In this document: positions 1-6,879 of the stretch, one piece after another | How the letters are laid out: every line of letters starts with the position of its first letter | Position numbering within the stretch: position 1 is the stretch's first letter | Origin: SIG440 sp045578305 | GTDB taxonomy: Bacteria; Bacillota; Clostridia; Monoglobales; Monoglobaceae | Assembly: GCA_045578305.1 (NCBI GenBank) | Contig: JAZNKA010000056.1 | Location: 1-8,373, forward strand | Length of the DNA: 8,373 nucleotides | Direction of reading: 5' to 3' | Position numbers and translations under genes: made by a program | The notes under the pieces: generated by a model | Seen by the model: only the letters and a program-made list of their open reading frames with translations | Told to the model about the DNA's origin: nothing | Database searches by the model: none

Positions 1-836
1 CACCATTCAATAAAATACTGAAGCTCAGGCTCATAATTTACCAGCATTTCCACAGTTTTACCCTTGCGATAAAGTATATTGCGAACGGCTGCATACTGAT
101 AGCACTCATTTTCTTCAAGATTGTCATTCGAGTATAATTCAGATGCCCATTTAGCACCCTCCATTATTTTGTCTATATCGGCTCCGCAAACAGCAATCGG
201 CAAAAGACCTACCGCCGTAAGAACAGAAAATCTTCCGCCCACATCGTCAGGTACAACAAAGGTTTCATACCCCTCTGCGTCAGCAAGCTTTTTTAGGGCG
301 CCTTTCTCTTTATCGGTTGTTGCAAAAATTCGCTCTTTTGCTCCAGCTTTGCCGTATTTGTTTTCAAGATATTCTTTAAAAATTCTGAAAGCAACGGCAG
401 GCTCGGTAGTCGTTCCAGACTTAGAAATTATATTTACCGAAACATCTTTTCCCTCAATTGTTTTCAGGAGTCCTTTGAGATAATTTGGACTGATGCTGTT
501 GCCGGCAAAAAATATCTGAGTTTTAGAATTGAAATTGTAAAACGGTCCCTTTAAAAAATCAATTGCAGCCTTTGCCCCAAGATATGATCCACCTATCCCT
601 ATCACAATCAAAACATCCGAATTATTTCTTATTCTCTCGGCTGCCTTTTTTATGCGGTCAAACTCAATTTTGTCATAATTTTGGGGAAGGTCTGTCCAAC
701 CCAAAAACTCGCTTCCTGCGCCGGTTCTGTTGTGAAGAAGTTCGTGTGCTTCTTTGATTTGAGCCTTTATTCCCAAAACCTCTTCACGGCTTACAAATTC
801 TTCAGCCTTGCTGTAATCAAATATAATATTTTTCAT
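1..836 (-). CDS. pgi: Glucose-6-phosphate isomerase, 3' end cut by window edge
   Basis: Cytoplasmic glycolytic enzyme that interconverts glucose 6-phosphate and fructose 6-phosphate. The 278 complete codons in the window give the N-terminal sugar-isomerase domain. Visible are IGIGGSYLG (residues 79-87), the phosphate-binding SKSGTTTEPA (138-147) and the family signature DVGGRFSVLT (198-207). The reading frame stops at the edge at ELQYFIEW, so the catalytic Glu, His and Lys of the C-terminal half lie outside and cannot be checked. Bacillota Pgi proteins are about 450 residues, so about 60% is here. The ATG at 834-836 is preceded by GGAGG (complement of 844-848) at ideal spacing. The gene follows the lipoprotein gene by 65 bp and has its own candidate promoter in that gap, so it may be co-transcribed, independent, or both. 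Identification is firm. Confidence 0.97.
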   Translation of the reverse strand, partial: MKNIIFDYSKAEEFVSREEVLGIKAQIKEAHELLHNRTGAGSEFLGWTDLPQNYDKIEFDRIKKAAERIRNNSDVLIVIGIGGSYLGAKAAIDFLKGPFYNFNSKTQIFFAGNSISPNYLKGLLKTIEGKDVSVNIISKSGTTTEPAVAFRIFKEYLENKYGKAGAKERIFATTDKEKGALKKLADAEGYETFVVPDDVGGRFSVLTAVGLLPIAVCGADIDKIMEGAKWASELYSNDNLEENECYQYAAVRNILYRKGKTVEMLVNYEPELQYFIEW

Positions 837-865
837 GCAAAATCCTCCGTTTTTTGGTCTATGCT

Positions 866-893
866 TTTATATTTCAGCATATTCATCTGACAA
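866..893 (-). promoter_or_regulatory. Candidate sigma-A promoter for pgi
   Basis: On the minus strand, TTGTCA (complement of 888-893) and TATAAA (complement of 866-871) are separated by 16 bp. Each matches the sigma-70/sigma-A consensus at 5 of 6 bases. Transcription would start near 859, about 20 nt before the pgi start codon and just upstream of its GGAGG. The site lies in the 65-bp gap after the lipoprotein gene, where no terminator is seen. AT-rich DNA gives chance matches, so this is probable rather than certain. Confidence 0.5.
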
Positions 894-901
894 CATTATT
901 A

Positions 902-1522
902 TCAATTTTTCTTTGTATTATTTACAAGACTGTTGCCATTCTCGACTTTTCCAGCAAGCGTTTTTTCAAAATCAACATAGTAATCCATCGTCTTTACCAT
1001 AGCCGCATACTCTTCTTGACAAGATTTGTTCGTATATTTATTCAGGCACAGGAACAAATCAGATGTAGCCCAGGCATTTACTTTATGCAAATAGGTGTTT
1101 TCTTCTGTTGTCTCTACTTCATAATTTCCAACCAGGTATGCCCCGTCTTTGTCCATTATAAACACAGGCGCTTCGTGATATTGCTTAAAAAATGCATAGG
1201 CATCCGACAAAACTCTGCCCTTATTCTTGTGCGATGCATAAACACTGAAAACATTAAACTCAAATTCTTCGTACGGTTCTTTAAATTCATTAGTTTTGTT
1301 GTCAAACTCCAAAGGAATGTATGTAATTTCTTCACCATAAATATCTTCAAGCATCAAAACAAGCTGTTTGGGATCGGTGCATTTTTCAATACTTATTATT
1401 TTTTGATACATCGGGTCATTTTGAAAATCCCCCGAATATTCCGAAGTATCCGATTTTTTAAATATACAACCGGATAAAACAAGAGTCAAAATCATCATTA
1501 TTGCAATCATAATCTTTTTCAT
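902..1522 (-). CDS. Putative lipoprotein of unknown function
   Basis: A 206-residue protein with a classical lipoprotein signal: basic MKK start, a hydrophobic core (residues 4-16) and the lipobox LSGC, with Cys19 as the expected lipidated residue. It should be anchored to the outer face of the membrane. The mature part is acidic and rich in Asp, Glu, Tyr and Lys, with no second membrane segment. I do not recognise a family; stretches such as EEFEFNVFSVYASHK (86-99 region) and APVFIMDKDGAYLVG (118-132) look like beta strands of a small globular domain. The ATG is preceded by GAGGTGA (GAGGT is the complement of 1531-1535) at good spacing. It starts 42 bp after the MFS transporter gene and is followed by pgi, so it is probably the fifth gene of the operon. 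A substrate-capture role for the neighbouring transporter is possible, but nothing in the sequence shows it. Confidence 0.85.
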   Translation of the reverse strand: MKKIMIAIMMILTLVLSGCIFKKSDTSEYSGDFQNDPMYQKIISIEKCTDPKQLVLMLEDIYGEEITYIPLEFDNKTNEFKEPYEEFEFNVFSVYASHKNKGRVLSDAYAFFKQYHEAPVFIMDKDGAYLVGNYEVETTEENTYLHKVNAWATSDLFLCLNKYTNKSCQEEYAAMVKTMDYYVDFEKTLAGKVENGNSLVNNTKKN

Positions 1523-1564
1523 TTAATGTCACCTCATTTATATATTTATTCTGTAAAACTTGTC

Positions 1565-2848
1565 TTAATTTTCAAGCTTCTTGTTGAATTTCTTCCACAA
1601 AAGCATTGCGCCAAAAGCAAATGCAAGTGAACCGATAATAAATCCTATGCAAAGAGTCATTATCAAAGACCAATCAAATTTTTCTGCCAGCAAAGTAAAT
1701 CCATAACTTTCAAGAACTATTGCAAGAGACATTGCGGCATTTGATATGCCTGCAGCAGTTCCGTTTTTCCCGAATTTTACAAACCTCATATTATATTGAC
1801 TTGAGAATGTAAACGTGGGAGCCAGACAAAAAACAGCCACACACATCAAAGCAACCGAAACCATGCTGTCTATCTGTCCGACAAACCGCAACACGCCGAC
1901 ACACGGCAACGATATTGCAAGCATCAGTACATATCCCCAAAGCTCATTTTTAATAACTTTAGGATACAAAAACATAGCGACAACAATTATCCCAAGCATT
2001 CCTGATATAATAACCAATGTCCCCAGCAGATTTCCAATGCGCGGTGAAATATTGGAATACGACTCAAGCAGCATTGTAGGCGACAATGTTTTAAAGCCCT
2101 GTTCTGCCATCGTCACAAACAAGGTTGCCGCAACCATTGCAAAAAATCCACTTGCAAGAAAGAGTTTAAATGTCGAATGCGGCGACTCTTTGTCTTTTAC
2201 ACTTGAAACAACCTCTGGTACATCCTTGTCAGGCTTCATATACGGCTCTACCCTGCCGTAGAATATATGAAGAATCACTGCAAGCACAACCAGAACAATT
2301 GCCGAAATTGCAAAATTATACTGCCACTTTGTTACAAATGCCGCAACCAGATACGCCAGAAGCAAACCAAACGAAGATGCAAATGTTATGTAGTTTACCA
2401 TCATTTTTCTGTCGCTTCGCACCAATTGCGATGATATAATTTTAAAGATTGACGGCCACAAAGCAAACTGCACGGCACCATTAAATAACCATGTTGCAAG
2501 CATTACATAATAGTTTTGATTGAAAAAAATTATTGTGTTTGCAAGTGCACCGCCCAAAAGTCCGATTTTTATCATACGCTCGGGATTGTATTTGTCGGCA
2601 AAAAATCCACCAAGAATTTGGAGCGGTCCATAAGTCAGATAAAACATCGCTGTTATCAAACCCGTTTGTGACTTAGTCAGCACACCTTCTGCAACTATAG
2701 CCGCAAGTGCCGCACTGAAGCAGCTTTTTGTCATATAAATACAGGAATATGCAATCCATATAAACCAAAAAAACTGTCTGCTCATTTTTCGGTTTTCAAG
2801 ATGCATATGCACGCCGTCTACATCAGAATTAGAAACTATATTGTTCAT
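1565..2848 (-). CDS. MFS transporter resembling the organophosphate:phosphate antiporter (OPA) family
   Basis: A 427-residue inner-membrane carrier with about 12 hydrophobic segments in two bundles, split by a charged loop (about residues 198-228). MFS motif A is visible as GGFFADKYNPER (80-91) after TM2, with the NPER form typical of GlpT/UhpT relatives. The start of TM1 (AYSCIYMTKSCFSAAL, 33-48) and QGFKTLSPTML (250-260) also line up with GlpT-type proteins. At the two positions where GlpT carries phosphate-binding arginines I read Lys41 and Glu249, so a phosphorylated substrate is doubtful and the solute is unknown. I chose the ATG at 2846-2848 because AGAGGT (complement of 2857-2862) sits at normal distance; an in-frame TTG six bases upstream would be too close to it. 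The gene lies 30 bp after the SGNH hydrolase gene, so co-transcription is likely. Family placement is confident; substrate is not. Confidence 0.88.
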   Translation of the reverse strand: MNNIVSNSDVDGVHMHLENRKMSRQFFWFIWIAYSCIYMTKSCFSAALAAIVAEGVLTKSQTGLITAMFYLTYGPLQILGGFFADKYNPERMIKIGLLGGALANTIIFFNQNYYVMLATWLFNGAVQFALWPSIFKIISSQLVRSDRKMMVNYITFASSFGLLLAYLVAAFVTKWQYNFAISAIVLVVLAVILHIFYGRVEPYMKPDKDVPEVVSSVKDKESPHSTFKLFLASGFFAMVAATLFVTMAEQGFKTLSPTMLLESYSNISPRIGNLLGTLVIISGMLGIIVVAMFLYPKVIKNELWGYVLMLAISLPCVGVLRFVGQIDSMVSVALMCVAVFCLAPTFTFSSQYNMRFVKFGKNGTAAGISNAAMSLAIVLESYGFTLLAEKFDWSLIMTLCIGFIIGSLAFAFGAMLLWKKFNKKLEN

Positions 2849-2878
2849 TGGCAAATACCTCTTTTTACCTTCTTAAAA

Positions 2879-3649
2879 TTATTTGTCTTCTATACCAGTC
2901 CCAATAAGTGCAGCTGTTTTGAAATCTTCGGGGTTGTGACGGATAATATAATCAATATACGAATCAATAATCCGTGCTGTCAGTACATATCCACTTGGAT
3001 TCATGTGGAAATGCAAATAAAACTTTTCTTTGAATCTTTCATCGTGTACCGGGCCGTAGTGATACAAATCTATAACATACGAATTATCAAAATATTCAGC
3101 AAGGGAATAAAGTGCGTCTATCATACCAAGTGTTTTATCATCTCTGTGCGGAGTATTTGTATTTGGGAATGTCACAAAAAAGAACTTTGCATCCGGACTT
3201 ATTTTTTTGTATCTTTTTATAATTTCTGCATAGTACCGGACAAAAGTAGGTTTGTCACTGTCTATGTCATCAATGTTTCCGATTTCCATATTCATATTAT
3301 AAATATCGTTTACACCCAAAGCAATAACATACGCCTGGCACGCTTTGTCCGCGCCCCAAAAACCTTTTTGATATGCAAAACTTTCCACATATTCCTTTGT
3401 GCTCATTCCGCCTCTTGAAAAATTGTATGCCGTAAGGCCATTTTTTCTTGCGATATACTGACCCCAGGAATATTCAAGCAAATCGTGATATCCCGGTTTT
3501 CCTTCTTCATCACGGCTCTCAAATTCTCCTGACGAAAGGCTGTCGCCTACAAATGCAATCGTCCTGAAAATTGAAGTATTGCTGTATCCGTCAACCAACC
3601 TGTCAAGCGGTTTTTCATTCTCATTAAAAAGTTCATTTTCCCAATTCAT
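2879..3649 (-). CDS. SGNH/GDSL-family hydrolase, cytoplasmic
   Basis: A 256-residue predicted esterase, lipase-like or acyl-hydrolase enzyme. SGNH blocks appear in order: block I FVGDSLSSG with nucleophile Ser37, block II SRGG (residues 78-81, oxyanion Gly), block III LGVND (111-115, Asn114), and block V HFHMNPSGY with likely catalytic His215. The acidic residue normally three places before that His is Leu212, so this block lacks the usual DxxH; a triad acid would have to come from elsewhere, or the enzyme works as a dyad. There is no signal peptide or membrane segment, so it acts inside the cell. The ATG has a strong GGAGGAT site upstream (complement of about 3655-3661). It sits between the PHP phosphoesterase (58 bp upstream) and the MFS gene (30 bp downstream). 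The substrate could be an acylated or esterified compound, possibly one imported by the neighbour, but this is inference. Confidence 0.9.
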   Translation of the reverse strand: MNWENELFNENEKPLDRLVDGYSNTSIFRTIAFVGDSLSSGEFESRDEEGKPGYHDLLEYSWGQYIARKNGLTAYNFSRGGMSTKEYVESFAYQKGFWGADKACQAYVIALGVNDIYNMNMEIGNIDDIDSDKPTFVRYYAEIIKRYKKISPDAKFFFVTFPNTNTPHRDDKTLGMIDALYSLAEYFDNSYVIDLYHYGPVHDERFKEKFYLHFHMNPSGYVLTARIIDSYIDYIIRHNPEDFKTAALIGTGIEDK

Positions 3650-3707
3650 TTTTTATCCTCCTCTAAGCTTGTTTTCAGGCTCTTGACTAATTATGTAATG
3701 ATATATT

Positions 3708-4487
3708 TCATGAAGAAATATCAATCAACTGCGGTTTTCCTATGTAATTAAGTTTATATCTTTTCACCATATCTTCCGCCCTCAAAAGCGAATCTTTGTC
3801 AAAGGCACTTTGTGCATCATGGGCATCAAACCCAAATGTAACCGGTGCTTTTTCTTCTCCTGCAATTTTCCAGAATTCTTCATTTGGATAATTTCTGTTG
3901 TCGCGCATCCCTAAAAAATTGATTTCCAAAGGAACATTATGTTCTTTTGCTACCTGGCAAAGTTCCCGCATCTTGTCGTCATAAAGCTTCATGTCTCCGC
4001 AAAAATTCAAAACATCCGGATGTGCAACATAGGTAAAGACTCCGCTTTTTATACCGCTTATTACACTATCTGTGTAATCCTGCAAATCCTTTTCGTCTTC
4101 TGTTGGAATTCCCACATACTTTCCAGCCGGATATTCGTTGTAAAGAAAGTGCTGACCCAAAATCAAATATTCACAACCAAACAAAACGGCATTTTTTAAC
4201 ATTGCCTCAAAAAACTCAGGATAATATTCCATTTCAAAGCCGATTTTTATATCAATCTGATTTTTATATTTCTCACACAGGTCATAAAGAGTACAAAAAT
4301 AATCCTGTGTTTCCGAAACAGGCAGTCTGTATCCATCTTCGTGTCCGTCAGGAAATATAAAAGGAATATGCTCGGAAAACCCCATATATTTTACGCCACA
4401 CTCTATGGCTCTTTTGATATATTCTTCTTCTGTCCCCGAAGCGTGACGGCAGCGATATGTATGCACGTGATAATTATAATCCATCAT
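3708..4487 (-). CDS. PHP-domain phosphoesterase, histidinol-phosphatase (HisJ/HisK) type
   Basis: A 259-residue cytoplasmic metal-dependent phosphatase. The full set of PHP metal-ligand motifs is present: HVHTYRCRHA (residues 7-16), GFSEHIPF (36-43), GFEMEY (83-88), GQHF (111-114), AHPDVL (155-160), and FGFDAHD (218-224). The overall pattern matches the histidinol-phosphate phosphatases of Bacillota, which convert histidinol phosphate to histidinol. No other his gene is in the window, so the true substrate may be another small phosphoester. The frame stays open upstream to 4580, but the conserved N terminus begins right at MMDYNYHVHT, so I place the start at 4487 (4484 is equally possible). 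This leaves 28 bp after the ybaK stop, whereas a longer form would overlap that gene. The ribosome binding site is weak (GAG close, GGGTGGA too far), suggesting translational coupling to ybaK. Confidence 0.85.
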   Translation of the reverse strand: MMDYNYHVHTYRCRHASGTEEEYIKRAIECGVKYMGFSEHIPFIFPDGHEDGYRLPVSETQDYFCTLYDLCEKYKNQIDIKIGFEMEYYPEFFEAMLKNAVLFGCEYLILGQHFLYNEYPAGKYVGIPTEDEKDLQDYTDSVISGIKSGVFTYVAHPDVLNFCGDMKLYDDKMRELCQVAKEHNVPLEINFLGMRDNRNYPNEEFWKIAGEEKAPVTFGFDAHDAQSAFDKDSLLRAEDMVKRYKLNYIGKPQLIDISS

Positions 4488-4515
4488 AGCAACTCGTTTA
4501 ATATCCACCCTGTTT

Positions 4516-4995
4516 TTATTCAATACTTTCATATCCCTTGCAAACATCAATCCATCTTTGACATCCAGATGTTTCCTCAAGCTCCGCTATGGTAAGCTTT
4601 ATTGCGCTGTTGGAGCTGCCGCACGCGGGATATACCATTTTGAAGCGTTTCAAAGATTGGTCAAGATAGACAGTTACATTTTCTTTTATCCCAAAAGGAC
4701 AAACACCCCCGACTTTGTGGCCGATAAGTTCATCCACGCTTTCAAACGGAATCATTTTAGCCTTTGCTAAAAACTCTTTTTTGTATTTTGCATTATCAAT
4801 TTTGCAATCCCCTGCAACAACAATTAACACCGGCTTGTCCGCAACCAAAAAGGACAAAGTTTTTGCAATTTCACCCTCGGTGCAATTTGCTGCTTTTGCC
4901 GCTTCGCAAACTGTTGCAGAAGATGTCTCGAATTCTAATATTCTTCCATCCAATCCATATTGTTTCAGATGTTGTCTGGCTTTTTCCAAAGACAT
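4516..4995 (-). CDS. ybaK: YbaK/EbsC-family aminoacyl-tRNA deacylase
   Basis: A 159-residue single-domain protein of the INS/YbaK editing superfamily, which hydrolyses mischarged tRNA such as Cys-tRNA(Pro) in trans. The visible family core is AKTLSFLV with conserved Lys45 (the catalytic lysine position), LIVVAGDCKID (57-67), GGVCPFG (96-102), and CGSSNSAIKL (125-134). Length is typical for the family. Which mischarged tRNA it clears cannot be told from sequence, since YbaK, ProX and related types overlap. The ATG at 4993-4995 has AAGGTGAG (complement of 5003-5010) seven bases upstream; the in-frame GTG at 5005-5007 lies inside that site and is rejected as a start. It is the first gene of the six-gene minus-strand run, with a near-consensus promoter about 110 bp upstream. 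Confidence 0.93.
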   Translation of the reverse strand: MSLEKARQHLKQYGLDGRILEFETSSATVCEAAKAANCTEGEIAKTLSFLVADKPVLIVVAGDCKIDNAKYKKEFLAKAKMIPFESVDELIGHKVGGVCPFGIKENVTVYLDQSLKRFKMVYPACGSSNSAIKLTIAELEETSGCQRWIDVCKGYESIE

Positions 4996-5103
4996 AATTG
5001 TTCTCACCTTTTTCTTTATATCTTCCCATTTCTTAATCCATTATTTTTGAAAGCTTTATTCTCAAGCTCCGATTTCAATCCATTGAGTTTGCTTTGCAAA
5101 CTC

Positions 5104-5132
5104 ATTATACAACAAAAAGCAAAAAAAGGCAA
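5104..5132 (-). promoter_or_regulatory. Promoter for the ybaK-led operon
   Basis: The minus strand reads TTGCCT (complement of 5127-5132) and a perfect TATAAT (complement of 5104-5109), 17 bp apart. Transcription should begin near 5097, giving a leader of about 100 nt before the ybaK ATG. The -35 box overlaps one arm of a 15-bp inverted repeat shared with the downstream terminator of the permease gene. No riboswitch or attenuator structure is evident in the leader. Confidence 0.7.
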
Positions 5133-5211
5133 CCTTTTTAAAGTGCATAAGTCCAGTAAAAACGGACAATGACAAATAAATAAAGCCGGCAACCCATTTA
5201 AAAAGGTTGCC
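5128..5211. repeat. 15-bp inverted repeat spanning the permease terminator and the ybaK promoter
   Basis: GGCAACCTTTTTAAA at 5128-5142 is the exact reverse complement of TTTAAAAAGGTTGCC at 5197-5211. The second arm is part of the permease terminator hairpin, and the first overlaps the -35 region of the ybaK promoter. A minus-strand transcript that reads through the terminator could therefore form a larger alternative stem. The likeliest origin is partial duplication and inversion of the terminator arm. Confidence 0.7.
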
Positions 5212-5216
5212 GGCTT
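5183..5216 (-). terminator. Rho-independent terminator of the amino acid permease gene
   Basis: A perfect 12-bp stem (AAGCCGGCAACC at 5183-5194 against GGTTGCCGGCTT at 5205-5216) closes a 10-nt loop. Read on the minus strand it begins 18 bases after the permease stop codon and is followed by a T-rich tail (TTTATTTATTTG, counting the stem end). It should insulate the permease unit from the ybaK operon. Confidence 0.9.
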
Positions 5217-5233
5217 ATTATTATCTGTTTCAA

Positions 5234-6631
5234 TTATTCAGCATCTTTTTTCGAAGATTTTCTGAATACCGCACCAAAAATCATAATTACCGCAAAGAGA
5301 ATCAGATAGAAAAGTACAGGGAACGAGAATCTGCCATCAGCTTTTGCTGCCAGATACGGTGTAATGCCATGAGCATATACCGCTGCAAAAACCATAAACA
5401 AACAAGCAAGAAGAGAAACTATGGGCAAAACAAAACGTTTGAAAACACCCATTTCTTTTTCTTTTTTCATCCATACAATGAAAATAGGAACATACATTGC
5501 ATAAATAGTTATAATAGGAAGTTCTGACGAATCAAAGTTGAAAAGTCCAAACCATCCGCTTGTAAGATTTGCGCCGTAGAAATAAATTAACCACGCTGCA
5601 CATACAAACAAGCCCCAAACCGATGAATTTGTTGTCATGTTGGTAGCCTTGTCAACCTGACTGAAAACATTGGGCAAAGGACCTTCTTCACGTGCAGCAA
5701 TTGCATACATACCACGAGTTGCGCCAACCATAAGGCCATTAAGTGTTCCAAGACAGGATATAACAATACAAATATTAAGAAGAGTTCCGCCAACTCCACC
5801 AAAAATATTGATAAACGCCGTAGGTGCACCTTCTTCAATCAAAACAGCACTGCTTGCCCCACCTGCAACGCCAACAAAGTACAAAACGTATGCAGCCACA
5901 ACAATAAGCGAACCAATAATCAAAGCAAGAGGAAGATTCTTCTTTGGATTTCTAAGTTCGGCATTGATGGATGTAGCAACAATCCAGCCTTCATAAGCAA
6001 ATACAGTTGCAACTATCGCTGCAAAAAGACCACTGCTTGCTGTTCCTCCAACTGCTTCGGTAACAACTGTTACAAAATTGTTTGTGAGTGTTCCGTTTGC
6101 AAGACCAACTATGGTTCCAACAATAGCCATCAACACGATGGGGATAAGCTTGATAACAGTTGCACTTATCTGAAACTTTCCGGCAAGTTTGGGTGAAAGA
6201 GCATTCATAGCATAAGAAGCTATAAGGAAAAATCCTGCCAAAGCCAAAACCTCGGGTCCTACCATACTCCAACCAAACAGAACACCAAAGTATCTTGCCG
6301 AAACCCATGCAAGAACGGATGTCATTCCGGGGTAATAAACATTCACCATAAACCACGCCAGATAATAAGCATAGCCTTTGCCGCAAGTAGCCTCGGCATA
6401 GTCAACAACACCGCTGACTTTTTCGTACTTTGTTGCCATAGAGGCAAACTGCAATGAACAAATAATCATCAAAAGACCGGTGATTAACCAAGCCGCAATG
6501 CCAAGAGGCATGTTTCCACCGGTAGCCACCAAGACATTTTGAGCCTTAAAGAAAACACCGGAGCCGATTACAGTTCCTACTACCATGCAAATAGCGGTAG
6601 CCAAACCATACTTTTGTACAAGTTTTTCCAT
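5234..6631 (-). CDS. APC-superfamily amino acid permease
   Basis: A 465-residue membrane transporter with about 12 hydrophobic segments. TM1 carries the unwound substrate-binding motif VIGSGVFF (residues 21-28). TM6 and the following loop read FAYEGWIVATSINAELRNP (211-229), then KKNLPLALIIG, a hallmark of the APC family and closest in style to the LAT/SteT-like exchangers. It probably moves an amino acid by proton symport or exchange; the specific amino acid is not decidable. The frame is open further upstream, but the ATG at 6629-6631 has AAGGAGA eight bases before it and begins at the conserved cytoplasmic MEKLVQKYGL, so it is the start. It is transcribed alone from a strong promoter and ends at its own terminator. 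A small AraC-type DNA-binding protein is encoded divergently and is the natural candidate regulator. Confidence 0.95.
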   Translation of the reverse strand: MEKLVQKYGLATAICMVVGTVIGSGVFFKAQNVLVATGGNMPLGIAAWLITGLLMIICSLQFASMATKYEKVSGVVDYAEATCGKGYAYYLAWFMVNVYYPGMTSVLAWVSARYFGVLFGWSMVGPEVLALAGFFLIASYAMNALSPKLAGKFQISATVIKLIPIVLMAIVGTIVGLANGTLTNNFVTVVTEAVGGTASSGLFAAIVATVFAYEGWIVATSINAELRNPKKNLPLALIIGSLIVVAAYVLYFVGVAGGASSAVLIEEGAPTAFINIFGGVGGTLLNICIVISCLGTLNGLMVGATRGMYAIAAREEGPLPNVFSQVDKATNMTTNSSVWGLFVCAAWLIYFYGANLTSGWFGLFNFDSSELPIITIYAMYVPIFIVWMKKEKEMGVFKRFVLPIVSLLACLFMVFAAVYAHGITPYLAAKADGRFSFPVLFYLILFAVIMIFGAVFRKSSKKDAE

Positions 6632-6682
6632 ATAAATTTCTCCTTTTTTACAAATGTTTTTGTCAAAAAACCTATTTTCGAC

Positions 6683-6711
6683 ATTATAACACACTTTGAA
6701 CAAATTGTAAA
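6683..6711 (-). promoter_or_regulatory. Strong sigma-A promoter of the amino acid permease
   Basis: The minus strand reads TTTACA (complement of 6706-6711), a 17-bp spacer, and a perfect TATAAT (complement of 6683-6688). The -10 box is preceded by TGT, forming an extended -10 (TGnTATAAT). The start point should be near 6676, leaving a leader of about 45 nt with the AAGGAG site, too short for a riboswitch. Confidence 0.82.
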
Positions 6712-6747
6712 TATTTCACTTAAAAAAACTGACTATTTTCCTTGTTG

Positions 6748-6796
6748 TTGTGGAAAATTAGTTATTCAAACAAAAAAGTGTTGTTAATTTTCACAA
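6748..6796. repeat. Imperfect inverted repeat in the divergent intergenic region, possible operator
   Basis: TTGTGGAAAATTA (6748-6760) and TAATTTTCACAA (6785-6796) are reverse complements over 12 bp with a single bulged G in the left arm, 24 bp apart. The pair lies between the permease promoter and the plus-strand regulator gene. It could be a two-site operator or a weak stem-loop in the plus-strand RNA. There is no U-run, so it is not a terminator. Confidence 0.5.
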
Positions 6797-6821
6797 TACT
6801 TTTTGTTTTTAAATCAGTCAA

Positions 6822-6827
6822 TATAAT
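6822..6827 (+). promoter_or_regulatory. Possible -10 box for the AraC-type gene
   Basis: A perfect TATAAT lies 52 bp before the ATG of the plus-strand regulator gene, but no good -35 box is found 16-18 bp upstream; the sequence there is a T-rich tract. A promoter that needs an activator, or a chance match in AT-rich DNA, are both possible. Confidence 0.25.
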
Positions 6828-6879
6828 GTCAGACAAAATTTTTGCAAGTGAATAATATCAGCAAAACTCTGATCTTCAC

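Noticed and set aside
854..1477. A 207-codon open frame on the plus strand
   Set aside because: It is antisense to the lipoprotein gene, which has a lipobox, a good ribosome binding site and sensible composition; the plus-strand translation is rich in Phe, Ile, Cys and Arg and resembles no protein.
2849..2854. TTG start at 2852-2854 for the MFS gene
   Set aside because: Only two bases separate it from the AGAGGT site, while the ATG at 2846-2848 has normal spacing.
3661..3690. Weak hairpin AGCCTG...CAAGCT between the PHP and SGNH genes
   Set aside because: The stem has a mismatch and no U-run follows, so it is not a convincing terminator.
4488..4580. Longer N terminus for the PHP phosphoesterase, reaching to 4580
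   Set aside because: It would overlap the end of ybaK by about 65 bp, adds residues with no family resemblance, and the conserved PHP N terminus starts at 4487 or 4484.
5995..6386. Alternative-frame open stretch inside the permease gene on the same strand
   Set aside because: It is a frame shadow of the permease, with a Cys- and Ser-rich translation and no ribosome binding site.
6632..6682. Riboswitch or attenuator in the permease leader
   Set aside because: The leader is only about 45 nt and AT-rich, with no stem beyond a few base pairs.
6632..6703. Upstream extension of the amino acid permease
   Set aside because: The extension crosses the ribosome binding site and the promoter; the ATG at 6631 has AAGGAG at ideal distance and begins at the conserved N terminus.
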